Shown: positions 23,106 to 31,697, counted from the stretch's first letter. The stretch: 64,000 nt of DNA from Anaerolineaceae bacterium (GCA_009772985.1 WOUS01000003.1:1-64000), one strand, 5' to 3'. Notes: a model not told the origin generated them from the letters alone. Translations and numbers: made by a program.

Positions 23106-25118
23106 TTAATTCTGCACCCCTTCCCATTCCCACAACAACAGATCCATCTCCCGCTGCATCTCCGTGTACCGGTTGCCCCACTTGCGGACGAGAGCCGTAT
23201 CCGTGGGCGGGTTCTCCAGTTTGCGCCCGAGTTCGGCCATTTCGGTCTCCAGCGCGGCGATCTTGTTTTCCAATTCCTGCAACTTCGCCAGCCGGCGGCG
23301 CTCTTCCTTAACGGCTGCGTTGGCAGCACGTTTTGCTGTAGGGGCGACGTATACGTCGCCCCTACGCGCCGATTCCACTGCAACGCGCAACGCGGCCAGC
23401 CGCTCGCGTTCCTCGCGCCGCTGGCTGTACGTGCCGGCGAAAACGGACAGGCTCGACTCGTCCGGTTCGATCTCCCAGATCTGCGTGCCGAGGGCGTCTA
23501 TCAGGTAGCGGTCGTGCGTGACCAGCAGGATGGTCCCGGCGTAGTCGTCGAGCACGGCCTCCAGGATTTCCTGCGAGGGGATGTCGAGATGGTTGGTCGG
23601 CTCGTCGAGCAGGAGCAGGTTGGTGTCCTGCAGGGCCAGTTTCGCCAGCGCGAGTCTCCCGCGCTCGCCGCCGGAAAGGACTTCCACTTTTTTATACACA
23701 TCATCGCCGGAGAACAAATACTTGCCAAGATAGTCGCGGATCTGGCCGGGCAGCCAGTGCGGCATCAGCAGGTCAATCTCCTGCAAAAGCGTATTTTCAG
23801 GATTCAGCCCCTCGTGCGCCTGGGCGAAATATCCGATTTTCAGCGACGCGCCGAGAATGACCTCGCCGCCCAGCGGCTCAAGTTGACCGAGCGCGGTCTT
23901 GAGAAAGGTCGTCTTGCCTGCCCCGTTGGGACCGATCAACGCGCCGCAATCGCCGCGGCGCAGGACAATGTTGGGCGCGGAGAAAAGTAACCGGTCCGGG
24001 TAACCGACGCGCAGGTCCGAGGTCCGCAAAACGAGTTCGCCGGAACGCGAGGCGGAGCGCAGGTTCAGGCGCAGGCGCGGCAGCGTCCGCACGGGAGACC
24101 GCAGCGCGCGCACGCGTCGCTCCGCTTCCTCGGGGCCGAAAGGCGAAGTGGCAATCGTCACGTCTCCGGCGGTCTCGGCCCATTTCTGGTTCAGCACGGC
24201 ATCCATGCCGACCTGCTCAATGGCCTGGACGATGCGGCTCAGGCGGCGCAGTTTGCCCTTGGCCTGGCTCACATTTTGGCCGGAGATGTTTTTCTTGATG
24301 TACTCGACATCCTTGAGCAGTTTTTCCTTCTCGGCCTCGAAGGTTTCGCGGCGGCGCTCCCAGCGTTCTTCGCGGGTGCGCAGGTAGGCCGAGTAGTTGC
24401 CGGGGTAATGCTCGGTGGCGCCGAAGACCATTTCCAAAATCCCGTTGGCGGCCCGGTCAAGGAAGTAGCGGTCGTGCGACACGATGACCGCCGCGCCCGC
24501 CCACTGGCTCAAATAACTTTCCAGCCATTCGACCGCGGCGATGTCGAGGTGGTTGGTCGGCTCGTCGAGCAGGAGCAGGTCGGGGTCCGAGAGCAGGAGC
24601 CGGGCGAGGAAGGCGCGCGTACGCTGTCCGCCGGAAAGGTGCGCCAGCGGCAGGTGATAATCGGTGGATGAAAAACCGAGGCCGGTGAGGACCTGTTTGA
24701 TGCGGGTGTGGAAGGTGTACCCGCCGCGCCGCTCGAACTCGTGCTGGAGCGGACCGTACCGGACCAGGGCCTGGTCGCGCGTTTCCGGGGCCGACATCTG
24801 CGCTTCAAGTTTTTCCAGTTCCGCCTGCCGGGCGATGAGGTCGCTGAAGACGGCATGACACGCCTCCCAGACAGTCCCGTCCATCTCGAACTCGGCCTCC
24901 TGCGGGAGGTAGCCCGTGCGCAGGGCTTTCGCGCGCGAAACCGTCCCGCCGGAGGGTTCGTCCAGGCCGACGAGGATGCGCAGGAGCGTGGTCTTGCCGC
25001 AGCCATTCGGTCCCACCAGCGCCAGGCGCGAGCCTTTGGGAATGGCAAACGAGACGCCGGAGAAGATATCCACGGGGCCGAAGGATTTGGAGAGGTTGGA
25101 GGCGGTGATGAGGGACAT
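23106..25118 (-). CDS. ABC-F ATPase (Uup/EttA-type ribosome-associated factor)
   Basis: 670 aa with two ABC domains and no membrane segment. The first has Walker A 'GPNGCGKTT' (about 38-46) and signature 'LSGGQRTR'; the second has 'GPNGAGKTT' and 'LSGGERGR'. The interdomain linker is charged, and a C-terminal coiled coil ('RRRLAKLQELENKIAALETEMAELGRK') matches Uup-like members. Between the second ATPase and the coiled coil, 'ARRGDVYVAPTA' is encoded by a dispersed palindrome read in frame. ABC-F proteins act on ribosomes, and some give antibiotic protection; which applies here is unknown. Confidence 0.92.
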   Translation of the reverse strand: MSLITASNLSKSFGPVDIFSGVSFAIPKGSRLALVGPNGCGKTTLLRILVGLDEPSGGTVSRAKALRTGYLPQEAEFEMDGTVWEACHAVFSDLIARQAELEKLEAQMSAPETRDQALVRYGPLQHEFERRGGYTFHTRIKQVLTGLGFSSTDYHLPLAHLSGGQRTRAFLARLLLSDPDLLLLDEPTNHLDIAAVEWLESYLSQWAGAAVIVSHDRYFLDRAANGILEMVFGATEHYPGNYSAYLRTREERWERRRETFEAEKEKLLKDVEYIKKNISGQNVSQAKGKLRRLSRIVQAIEQVGMDAVLNQKWAETAGDVTIATSPFGPEEAERRVRALRSPVRTLPRLRLNLRSASRSGELVLRTSDLRVGYPDRLLFSAPNIVLRRGDCGALIGPNGAGKTTFLKTALGQLEPLGGEVILGASLKIGYFAQAHEGLNPENTLLQEIDLLMPHWLPGQIRDYLGKYLFSGDDVYKKVEVLSGGERGRLALAKLALQDTNLLLLDEPTNHLDIPSQEILEAVLDDYAGTILLVTHDRYLIDALGTQIWEIEPDESSLSVFAGTYSQRREERERLAALRVAVESARRGDVYVAPTAKRAANAAVKEERRRLAKLQELENKIAALETEMAELGRKLENPPTDTALVRKWGNRYTEMQREMDLLLWEWEGVQN
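23338..23365. repeat. Family E palindrome in frame inside the ABC-F gene
   Basis: GTAGGGGCGACG-TA-TACGTCGCCCCTAC, a near-perfect 28-bp palindrome. The minus-strand gene reads it as RRGDVYVAPT. A double version is intergenic at 4793. Confidence 0.9.
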
Positions 25119-25200
25119 TTCAGTGAAAAGTGAGCAGTAAAAAGCAGGAAGGCAAAGGGAAAAATGCCCCCGAATTATACCTTACGCGTTCTCGTAAAAT

Positions 25201-25230
25201 AGAAGCGAGCGGTTTGCGCCGTCCGCTTCT
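25201..25230. terminator. Hairpin downstream of ruvA
   Basis: AGAAGCG...CGCTTCT arms around GCGG/CCGT, followed on the minus strand by ATTTTACG. It is a plausible terminator for the ruvA transcript, with modest stem quality. Confidence 0.5.
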
Positions 25231-25253
25231 AACTTCTTGCTTCTTCCTTTTCC

Positions 25254-25835
25254 CTACCTCCCCGTGAACTGCTGCAACGCCAGCCGCAGCCGCTCCTCCA
25301 CATCATCCGGCGCGTCCTTGGGGATGGACTGGATCGCCGTCTGCGCCTCGACCACCGAGTAGCCGAGCGCCGTCAGCGCGGCCAGCACTTCGCTGTCCGC
25401 GTCGGACATGGCGGCGATGGCGTTCAAGGCGTCGGTCGGCTTGAGCCGGTCCTTGAGATGGAGCGCTATCTTCTGGGCGGTCTTCTTGCCCACGCCGGGG
25501 ACGCGCCCCAGCAGATCCGGATCCTCGCCGAAGACGGCGCGCTGGAGGACATCCAGCGTGACGCCCGACATGACCGCCATGGCCGTGCGCGGGCCGACGC
25601 CGTCGGCGCCGAGCAGCAGGTTGAACAAGTCGCGGTCGGCCTTGGTCTCGAAGCCGTACAGGTTCCAGGCGTCCTCGCGGACGACGAGGTGAGTGTAGAG
25701 CATCGTCGCTTCGCCGGCCTGCATCCGCGTCCGCAGCGGCGCGGGGACGAAGACGCGCAGGCCCACGCCGCCCGTCTCGACCACGATGGCGTTGTCTTCG
25801 ATCTGGGTGATTTCTCCACGTAGAGTTGCGATCAT
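25254..25835 (-). CDS. ruvA: Holliday junction DNA-binding subunit RuvA
   Basis: Binds four-way junctions and loads RuvB. 193 aa from the ATG at 25835 ('MIATLRGEITQIED'), which has AAGGAAAA upstream; the longer ORF-track start lies in a repeat. An N-terminal OB fold is followed by two helix-hairpin-helix motifs ('LLLGADGVGPRTAMAVMS' and 'RVPGVGKKTAQKIALHLK') and the flexible C-terminal RuvB-binding domain. It follows ruvC on the same strand but is separated from it by a 139-bp repeat element, an unusual interruption of a normally tight pair. Confidence 0.96.
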   Translation of the reverse strand: MIATLRGEITQIEDNAIVVETGGVGLRVFVPAPLRTRMQAGEATMLYTHLVVREDAWNLYGFETKADRDLFNLLLGADGVGPRTAMAVMSGVTLDVLQRAVFGEDPDLLGRVPGVGKKTAQKIALHLKDRLKPTDALNAIAAMSDADSEVLAALTALGYSVVEAQTAIQSIPKDAPDDVEERLRLALQQFTGR

Positions 25836-25849
25836 AGGTTTTCCTTTTT

Positions 25850-25988
25850 GGGACGCGGACACCTGCACTTGCGTCAGGTGCAAGTGTAAACGCGGATGGA
25901 CGCGGAGTTTCTATAAGAACCGGAAAAGAAATGGTTTTATCCGCGTTTTCCGCGCTCGCCTGCACCCGTTCTTTGGGTGTCCGCGTCC
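25850..25988. repeat. Family G MITE-like element between ruvC and ruvA
   Basis: The ends are GGACGCGGACACC and its exact complement GGTGTCCGCGTCC. The interior has CGCGGATGGACGCGG and TTTTATCCGCGTTTTCCGCG. Thirty bases at one end are identical (inverted) with the element at 39441 and also match the one at 59543. The outermost G completes the TAG stop of ruvC. There is no coding capacity. Confidence 0.85.
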
Positions 25989-26470
25989 TATTCGTATCTC
26001 CTCGTATTCAAATGGCAAATGGCCACCGCCAGCGCGTCGGCGGCATCGTCGGGCTTCGGGATCTCGGGCATGGTGAGCAAGATCCGCACCATCTCCTGGA
26101 CCTGCTTCTTGCCCGCGCTGCCGTACCCGGTCACTGCCTGCTTGACCTCGTTGGGCGTGTACCCGGACACGTCCAGCCCGGCCTCGGCAATCGCCAGCAG
26201 GACCACACCGCGCGCCTGCCCGACCGCGATGGCCGTGGATACGTTGCGCTGGAAGAACAATTTCTCCACCGCGCACGAATCCGGGCGGTGGAGAAGTAAA
26301 AGTTCGACAAGCCGGTGATAGAGCAGGGAGAGACGCTGGTGGTCGGGCAGCCCGGCCGGGGTCTGGATGACGCCGTACCCGGCCGATTCGAGGCGGCCAT
26401 CCTCCCGGTCCCGTACCAGGCCGTAGCCGGTGGTTGCCGTTCCCGGGTCAATGCCCAGCGCCAGAGTCAT
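25988..26470 (-). CDS. ruvC: Crossover junction endodeoxyribonuclease RuvC
   Basis: Resolves Holliday junctions. A 160-aa RNase H-fold nuclease with catalytic acids in 'LGIDPGTATTGYG' (D7), 'CAVEKLFFQRNV' and 'PDDAADALAVAICH'. 'YTPNEVKQAVTGYGSAGKKQVQ' is the family DNA-contact block. AAGGAGACAGG precedes the ATG. The protein ends 'RRYE' exactly at the junction with the family G element, so its natural stop may have been altered. It follows yebC, the common yebC-ruvC-ruvA order. Confidence 0.95.
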   Translation of the reverse strand: MTLALGIDPGTATTGYGLVRDREDGRLESAGYGVIQTPAGLPDHQRLSLLYHRLVELLLLHRPDSCAVEKLFFQRNVSTAIAVGQARGVVLLAIAEAGLDVSGYTPNEVKQAVTGYGSAGKKQVQEMVRILLTMPEIPKPDDAADALAVAICHLNTRRYE

Positions 26471-26488
26471 CCTGTCTCCTTAAAAGAA

Positions 26489-26518
26489 AACCGCGGAGGC
26501 AGACAGCCCTCCGCGGTT
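26489..26518 (-). terminator. Terminator after yebC
   Basis: AACCGCGGAGG...CCTCCGCGGTT, a perfect 11-bp stem with an 8-nt loop. On the minus strand it is followed by TTTTCTTTT. It lies between the yebC stop and the ruvC ribosome binding site, so it may attenuate ruvC expression. Confidence 0.85.
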
Positions 26519-26522
26519 AAAA

Positions 26523-27278
26523 CTACGCAGCCTCGAGTGCAGCCAGCGCCTCGTCGGACAGGATCACGTTGTGGAAGACGTTCGCCACATCGTCCAGTTC
26601 TTCGAGCGCTTCGACGATCTTCATCACCGAGAGCGTGGCATCCACGGGCAGGTCCAGTTCCTGCTTGGCGATCAGGCGCAGGCCGGATTCGTCGGGGGTG
26701 ACGCTGCGGGCATGCAGGGCGTCGCCGATGGTCTTGAAGGCCTCCACCGGGCCGATGATCTCGATCTCGTCGCCGCTATCCTGCACATCGTCCGCGCCGG
26801 CCTCGATGGCCAGTTCGAACGCGGCGTCAAAAGTCAACTGTTCTTTGGAAAATGAATAATACGATTTGCGGTCGAACTGCCAGCCCACCGCGCCGGCTTC
26901 GGCCATGTTCCCGCCGGACCGGTTGAAAATGTGGCGGACCTCCGCAATCGTCCGGTTGCGGTTGTCGGTCACGCAGTCCACCATCAGGGCCGCGCCGTGC
27001 GGACCGTAGCCCTCGAAGGTAATCTCTTCGATGATGGCCGCGTCTTTATCTTCGCCAGCGCCGCGGCGGACGGCGCGCTCGATATTGTCCTTCGGCATGT
27101 TCCCGGCGCGGGCTTTCTCGATCGCCAGCGCCAGCCGGAAATTGCTGCCGGGGTCGCCGCCGCCATCGCGCGCCGCCATGACAATTTCGCGCGCCAGGCG
27201 GGTGAATATGGCGCCTTTCTTGGCGTCTGCCGCACCCTTCTTGCGGCGGATGGTTGCCCAGTGGCTGTGTCCAGACAT
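26523..27278 (-). CDS. yebC: YebC/PmpR-family protein
   Basis: 251 aa, full length. It has the invariant 'MSGHSHWATIRRKKGAADAKKG' start, 'MPKDNIERAVRRG' and 'EGYGPHGAALMVDCVTDNRNRT'. The family is known as a DNA-binding regulator and, in recent work, as a translation factor relieving stalls at proline stretches. That would suit the Pro-rich lipoprotein linkers common here, though this is only an inference. AAGGAGAG precedes the start and a TATAAT lies about 50 nt upstream. Confidence 0.96.
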   Translation of the reverse strand: MSGHSHWATIRRKKGAADAKKGAIFTRLAREIVMAARDGGGDPGSNFRLALAIEKARAGNMPKDNIERAVRRGAGEDKDAAIIEEITFEGYGPHGAALMVDCVTDNRNRTIAEVRHIFNRSGGNMAEAGAVGWQFDRKSYYSFSKEQLTFDAAFELAIEAGADDVQDSGDEIEIIGPVEAFKTIGDALHARSVTPDESGLRLIAKQELDLPVDATLSVMKIVEALEELDDVANVFHNVILSDEALAALEAA

Positions 27279-27426
27279 ACGAACTCTCCTTGTGAACCAC
27301 TTTCGTGGGGATTTTCGCGAACAGCGGGCAAATTATACCATAGCCCCTCCGCGCCCCATTCCGCCCGCCTTGCTTCTCTCGCCGCTTTGTGCTAGACTTT
27401 GAGAAAGCCCGCGCAAGGATGGTACC

Positions 27427-28590
27427 ATGGCAGAAAAAATCCTGATCGTTGACGATGATGTGGACACGCTAAAACTGGTCGGCCTGATGCTCCAGAAGCA
27501 GGGCTACCAGATTGTGGCCGCCACCAATGGCCCGCAGGGGCTGGCCCAGGCCGAAACTGAAAACCCCGACCTGATCCTGCTGGACGTGATGATGCCGGAA
27601 ATGGACGGCTACGAGGTGGCCAAACGTCTGCGCGCCAACCCGTACACTGCCAACACCCCCATCCTGATGTTCACGGCCAAAACCCAGTTGGATGACAAAG
27701 TCACCGGTTTCGAGGCCGGGGCAGACGACTACCTGACCAAGCCCACCCACCCCACTGAACTATCCGCCCACGTGAAGGCCCTGCTGGCGCGCTCGACCAA
27801 GAGCCGCGGTCCAGCCATCGCTGCGCCCGCTGAGACGCGCGCCTTCACGATCGGCGTGCTCTCGGCGCGCGGCGGGCTGGGCGTGACGACGGTCGCCGTC
27901 AACCTGGGCGCCGCCATCCAGTTGGCGAGCCAGTCCGATGTTATCGTGGCCGAACTCCGGCCCGGCATGGGCACGCTCGGCCCCGACGTGGGCGTGCCGG
28001 ACCCGCAGAATCTGACCCGCCTCCTGCAAGCCGCCCAGGTGGACGTCACCCGGCAGAAGGTCAAAGAGGAGTTGATCGTCCATGAGAGCGGGCTGCGCCT
28101 GCTGGCCGGTTCGATCCACCCGCGCGACGCCCTGCTCATGGAAAACCTGGCCCAGGTGGAACTGATCATCAACCGGCTGGTCTACCTGGCCCCGTACGTG
28201 ATGCTCGACCTGGGGGCAGGCCTGTCGAAACCGAACCAGGCCCTGGTCAAAATGTGCGACCATCTAATCGTCATCCTCGAACCGATCCCGAATACGATCA
28301 TGCACACCCGGGCGTTGATCGCCGACCTGGTGGAACTCGGCATCAGCCCCAGAAGCATCCAGGCGGTGGTGGTCAACCGCATCCGCTCGGACACGCAGAT
28401 GAACTGGACGCAGGTGCAGGACAAACTGGAGCACCCGGTGCCGGCGGCCATCACGCCCGCGCCGGAACTCATCTACCAGGCAGTGCGGACGAAGAGCATC
28501 ACGGCTTCCTCCCAGCCCAACAGCCTGACCGGACAGCAGTTCGCCAAACTGGCCGCGCTGCTGCTCGACCTCGAAAAACAACAGACATGA
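27427..28590 (+). CDS. Response regulator fused to a ParA/CpaE-like ATPase domain
   Basis: 387 aa. Residues 3-120 form a receiver domain ('ILIVDDDVDT', phospho-acceptor in 'LILLDVMMPEMDGYE', 'TKPTHPTEL'). Residues 137-380 are a MinD/ParA-type domain with a deviant Walker A ('SARGGLGVTTVAVNLG'), as in CpaE-like proteins. The missing second Lys of the P-loop suggests weak or no ATPase activity. The gene overlaps the Sir2 gene by ATGA and is followed by a histidine kinase, so all three are translationally coupled. CpaE-like proteins often localise pilus machinery, but no pilus genes are in the window. Confidence 0.88.
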   Translation: MAEKILIVDDDVDTLKLVGLMLQKQGYQIVAATNGPQGLAQAETENPDLILLDVMMPEMDGYEVAKRLRANPYTANTPILMFTAKTQLDDKVTGFEAGADDYLTKPTHPTELSAHVKALLARSTKSRGPAIAAPAETRAFTIGVLSARGGLGVTTVAVNLGAAIQLASQSDVIVAELRPGMGTLGPDVGVPDPQNLTRLLQAAQVDVTRQKVKEELIVHESGLRLLAGSIHPRDALLMENLAQVELIINRLVYLAPYVMLDLGAGLSKPNQALVKMCDHLIVILEPIPNTIMHTRALIADLVELGISPRSIQAVVVNRIRSDTQMNWTQVQDKLEHPVPAAITPAPELIYQAVRTKSITASSQPNSLTGQQFAKLAALLLDLEKQQT

Positions 28591-29363
28591 ACGCTGCATC
28601 CGCCCCAAAGCAGGGGTCCATTCTCTACGCGGCGGAACTGTTCCAACAGTCGAAACACACCGTCCTCCTGACGGGCGCGGGATTCTCAACCCCCTCCGGC
28701 ATCCCCGATTTCCGCTCGGAAGGCACGGGCCTGTGGGCCAAACTGGACCCGATGGAGGTGGCCTCGCTGGACACCTTCCGGAAAGCGCCGGAAAAATTCT
28801 ACGCCTGGATCCGTCCCCTCATCGCAACCATGCAGCAGGCGCAGCCGAACGCCGCCCACCTGGCCGTCGCCCGGATGGGCGCGGCGGGGTTCGTCCGCGA
28901 GATCATCACCCAGAACATTGACGGCCTGCACCAGAAAGCCGGCTCCAGGAATGTGCTGGAAATGCACGGCACGCTCCGCACCCTGTCCTGCGGCGGGTGT
29001 TTCCGGCAATTCCCCAACGATAACTTTATTGAGCCATTCATCAACGATGGCATCATCCCGCGCTGCCCGGAGTGCGGCGGCTTGCTCAAACCGGATGCCA
29101 TCCTGTTTGGCGAACAACTGCCGGTGAAATCCTGGCAGGCCGCCCGGCAGGCCGCCCGGACCTGCGACCTGATGCTGGTGGCCGGCTCCTCGCTCGAGGT
29201 CCTGCCCGTGGCCGGGCTGCCGCTCCAGGCCCTCGACCGGGGCGCGCACCTCATCATCGTCAACCAGTCGCCCACCTATTTGAGCGTCCGCGCCGACGCG
29301 GTGCTGCTCGGCGACGTGGCCGAGATCCTGCCCCTGATTGCAAAGCGAGTGCTCGATGAATGA
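28587..29363 (+). CDS. Sir2-family NAD-dependent protein deacylase
   Basis: 258 aa starting in the ATGA overlap at 28587. 'LTGAGFSTPSGIPDFRSEGTGLW' binds NAD, 'TQNIDGLHQKAG' and 'EMHGTLRTL' hold the catalytic His, and 'CGGC' plus 'CPEC' bind structural zinc. 'VAGSSLEVLPVAGLP' completes the Rossmann fold. It removes acyl groups from protein lysines and consumes NAD. It is sandwiched between a response regulator-ATPase and a histidine kinase, with overlaps on both sides, so it probably acts in that signalling pathway, perhaps resetting acylation of a partner. Confidence 0.95.
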   Translation: MNAASAPKQGSILYAAELFQQSKHTVLLTGAGFSTPSGIPDFRSEGTGLWAKLDPMEVASLDTFRKAPEKFYAWIRPLIATMQQAQPNAAHLAVARMGAAGFVREIITQNIDGLHQKAGSRNVLEMHGTLRTLSCGGCFRQFPNDNFIEPFINDGIIPRCPECGGLLKPDAILFGEQLPVKSWQAARQAARTCDLMLVAGSSLEVLPVAGLPLQALDRGAHLIIVNQSPTYLSVRADAVLLGDVAEILPLIAKRVLDE

Positions 29364-30537
29364 TCCGGAAAAGCGGCTCGCAGGCTACCGCCGCCTGATC
29401 GAAATCGCCCGCGACCTGGCCTCCACCCTCGACCTGGACATCCTGCTCAACCGCATCGTCCACGCCGCCGCCGACATCACCGAGGCGGAAGCGGCGTCCA
29501 TCCTGCTGTACGACGACGCGGCGCGGCAACTGCACTTTCAGGTGGCAACCAACCTCGACGAGCCGACGCGGCGCGGGCTGGTGGTCCCGCTGGACGGGAG
29601 CATCGCCGGCTGGATTGTCGTCAACCGGCAGCCGGTCCGCAGCGCAGACGCCCACGAGGACCCGCGCTTCTACCAGAACGTCGAACAGGCCACGCGCTTC
29701 ACCACCGAGTCCCTGCTGGGCGTCCCGCTCATCAACAAAGACAAGATCGTCGGCGTGCTGGAAGCCATCAACAAACGCAAGGGCGATTTCACCGAAACGG
29801 ACGAGGACCTGCTGACGGTGCTGGGGGCGCAGGCGGCGGTGGCCATCGAGAACGCGCGCCTGTTCCAGCAGTCGGACCTGATCGCCGAGTTCGTCCACGA
29901 ACTGCGCACGCCGCTGGCCTCGATCGGCACGTCCACGTACCTGCTGCTACGCCCGGAGATGTCGCAGGAACAGCGCGAGCAGATGATCCACAACATCCAC
30001 GGCGAGACGCTGCGCCTGAACTCGCTGGCCTCGTCGTTCCTCGACCTGGCGCGGCTGGAATCGGGCCGCGTGCAGTTCCACCTGACGAATTTCGACCTCG
30101 CGCCGCTGCTGGAGGAATGCAAGCAGATCATGCAGGGCAAGGCCGACGAGAGCCTCATTGCCATCAACCTCGAAATCCCCCCGGGTTTTCCCCGCGTGGA
30201 TGCCGACCGCGACAAAATGAAACAGCTGGCACTCAACCTGCTCAGCAACGCCATCAAATACAATTCCCCGCAGGGCACGGTGACGCTGCGCGCCGGCCTG
30301 GGCCGGGACGAGTGGACGCTGGCCGTCCAGGACACCGGGATGGGCATTCCGGAGAAATCGCTGCCGCACATGTTCGAGAAGTTCTACCGCGTGCGCGCCG
30401 CCGAAGGCAAAGCCCCCGGCACCGGGCTGGGGCTGTCCATCTGCAAGCAAATTGTTTCCGGGCACGGGGGAAGCATCGAGGTGAAGTCCAAACTCGGCGA
30501 GGGGACGATGTTCACCATCCACATGCCGGTCAAGTAA
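29356..30537 (+). CDS. GAF-domain sensor histidine kinase
   Basis: 393 aa from the ATG at 29356, overlapping the Sir2 stop. Residues 15-170 are a GAF domain ('EAASILLYDDAARQL', 'GVPLINKDKIVGVLEAINK'). The dimerisation/phospho-acceptor helix is 'EFVHELRTPLASI'. The catalytic domain has the N box 'NLLSNAIKY', 'DTGMGIPE' and 'GTGLGLSICKQIV'. There are no transmembrane segments, so it is a cytosolic sensor. The obvious substrate is the receiver domain of the first gene in the operon (27427). Confidence 0.94.
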   Translation: MNDPEKRLAGYRRLIEIARDLASTLDLDILLNRIVHAAADITEAEAASILLYDDAARQLHFQVATNLDEPTRRGLVVPLDGSIAGWIVVNRQPVRSADAHEDPRFYQNVEQATRFTTESLLGVPLINKDKIVGVLEAINKRKGDFTETDEDLLTVLGAQAAVAIENARLFQQSDLIAEFVHELRTPLASIGTSTYLLLRPEMSQEQREQMIHNIHGETLRLNSLASSFLDLARLESGRVQFHLTNFDLAPLLEECKQIMQGKADESLIAINLEIPPGFPRVDADRDKMKQLALNLLSNAIKYNSPQGTVTLRAGLGRDEWTLAVQDTGMGIPEKSLPHMFEKFYRVRAAEGKAPGTGLGLSICKQIVSGHGGSIEVKSKLGEGTMFTIHMPVK

Positions 30538-30538
30538 C

Positions 30539-30606
30539 GATTCAGCGAGTCAAACGATTCAGCGATTCAAAAGATTCAGCGAGTCATCGCTGACTCGTTG
30601 ATTCGC
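30539..30606. repeat. GATTCAGCGAGTC tandem tract
   Basis: Five imperfect GATTCAGCGA(GTC) units and a terminal TGACTCG inversion fill the gap between the kinase and dehydrogenase genes. The tract could fold as a hairpin (AGCGAGTCA/TGACTCGTT) and act as a weak terminator. Confidence 0.65.
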
Positions 30607-30613
30607 CATAATC

Positions 30614-31612
30614 TCACGGCGCCAGCAACACTTTCAACATCCCCGGCTGTTTCGCCGTCTCGTAGGCCTCCAGCGCGGAGGCGAGGGGGAACCGTTTCGC
30701 GATCAGCGCAGTCGGGTCAACTTCCTTCTTTTCCAGCAGACGCAGCGCCGGGGCAAACGGACCGCAGCGCGAGCCGACGATGGTGATCTCATCCACCACG
30801 AACGGCGACAAGGCGACCGTTATTTCCCCATGATACGTTGACTTCAAGACCAATATCCCGCGCGGACGCAAAGCCCGGCGCGCCAAATCGAAGCCGGACG
30901 GCGACCCGGTGGCTTCCACCACCACGTCCCAGCGCCGCGGCTGGACCTCGTCTTCGGTGATGGGTTTTATACCGCGTTGGGTGAGTAGGTTTTGCTGGAG
31001 CGGATGCCGCGCCACCACGCGCAGGTCACAGCCGGTCAGCGCCAGCGTCTGGGCGATGAGTTGTCCCAGCCGCCCCGCGCCGATCAGCAGGACGCGGTCA
31101 GTGGGCTGGATATGCACCTGCTCCTGGATCTCCAGCGCGGCTGCCAGCGGTTCGGTGAAGACCGCAGCCTCGTCCGGGACTGAATCGGGGACAAGGTGCA
31201 GGTTCGCCAGCGGCAGGGAGGTGTATTCGGCGTGGACGCCATCCCGGTTGATAATGCCCAGCACCGTCCGTTTTTCGCAGTGCGTGGGACGGCCATTCCG
31301 GCACTGTTCGCACTCGCCGCAGACCGCGTTGATCTCCCCGACGACGCGTTTACCAATCCAACTCGAGGAGTCCGACGACTCGAGTCGTCGGGATTTCCGA
31401 CGATTGGAATCGTCGGAGTCCAAAACCGACACCACCTCTCCGACAAACTCGTGGCCGGGGATGCCGGTGAACGGATAATAGCCGCGCACGAGTTCCAGGT
31501 CTGTGCCACAGATGCCCGCCAGCCGGACGCGGATCAGCGCCTCGCCGGGTTTATTAGGGCGGGGGATGTCGCGCAGGGAGAGAGTCTGATTTTCGAGCCA
31601 GAGGGAGTGCAT
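30614..31612 (-). CDS. Zinc-dependent MDR alcohol dehydrogenase-family protein
   Basis: 332 aa from the ATG at 31612. The catalytic zinc ligand region is 'GICGTDLELVRGYYPFTGIPGHEFVGEV', structural zinc cysteines are in 'CGECEQCRNGRPTHC', and the Rossmann motif is 'VLLIGAGRLGQL'. It oxidises an alcohol or polyol with NAD(P); which one is unknown. Between 'GEVVSVL' and 'IGKRVVGEI' about 20 residues ('DSDDSNRRKSRRLESSDSSS') are encoded by a family A repeat in frame, replacing the usual short loop. Catalytic residues are not touched. Confidence 0.93.
   Translation of the reverse strand: MHSLWLENQTLSLRDIPRPNKPGEALIRVRLAGICGTDLELVRGYYPFTGIPGHEFVGEVVSVLDSDDSNRRKSRRLESSDSSSWIGKRVVGEINAVCGECEQCRNGRPTHCEKRTVLGIINRDGVHAEYTSLPLANLHLVPDSVPDEAAVFTEPLAAALEIQEQVHIQPTDRVLLIGAGRLGQLIAQTLALTGCDLRVVARHPLQQNLLTQRGIKPITEDEVQPRRWDVVVEATGSPSGFDLARRALRPRGILVLKSTYHGEITVALSPFVVDEITIVGSRCGPFAPALRLLEKKEVDPTALIAKRFPLASALEAYETAKQPGMLKVLLAP
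31367..31421. repeat. Family A double-hairpin repeat in frame inside the dehydrogenase gene
   Basis: Hairpins CCGACGACT-CG-AGTCGTCGG and CCGACGATT-GG-AATCGTCGG, flanked by GGAGT/GAGTCC. Both hairpins are of the GACGA type. Read in frame on the minus strand. Confidence 0.9.
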
Positions 31613-31624
31613 GGAAAAACCTTT

Positions 31625-31695
31625 CAACACAACGGACACAAAGGATCACAAAGGCGATCCTTTTTCCTTGTGCCCCTTCATGCCTTCGTGTTTAT
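31625..31695. repeat. ACAAAGGATCACAAAGG-type repeat between mutL and the dehydrogenase gene
   Basis: CAACGGACACAAAGGATCACAAAGG faces CTTTTTCCTTGTGCCCCTTC as imperfect complementary arms. A related CCTTCGTGGTCTTTGTTCAC tract occurs at 41079-41100. Confidence 0.65.
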
Positions 31696-31697
31696 TA

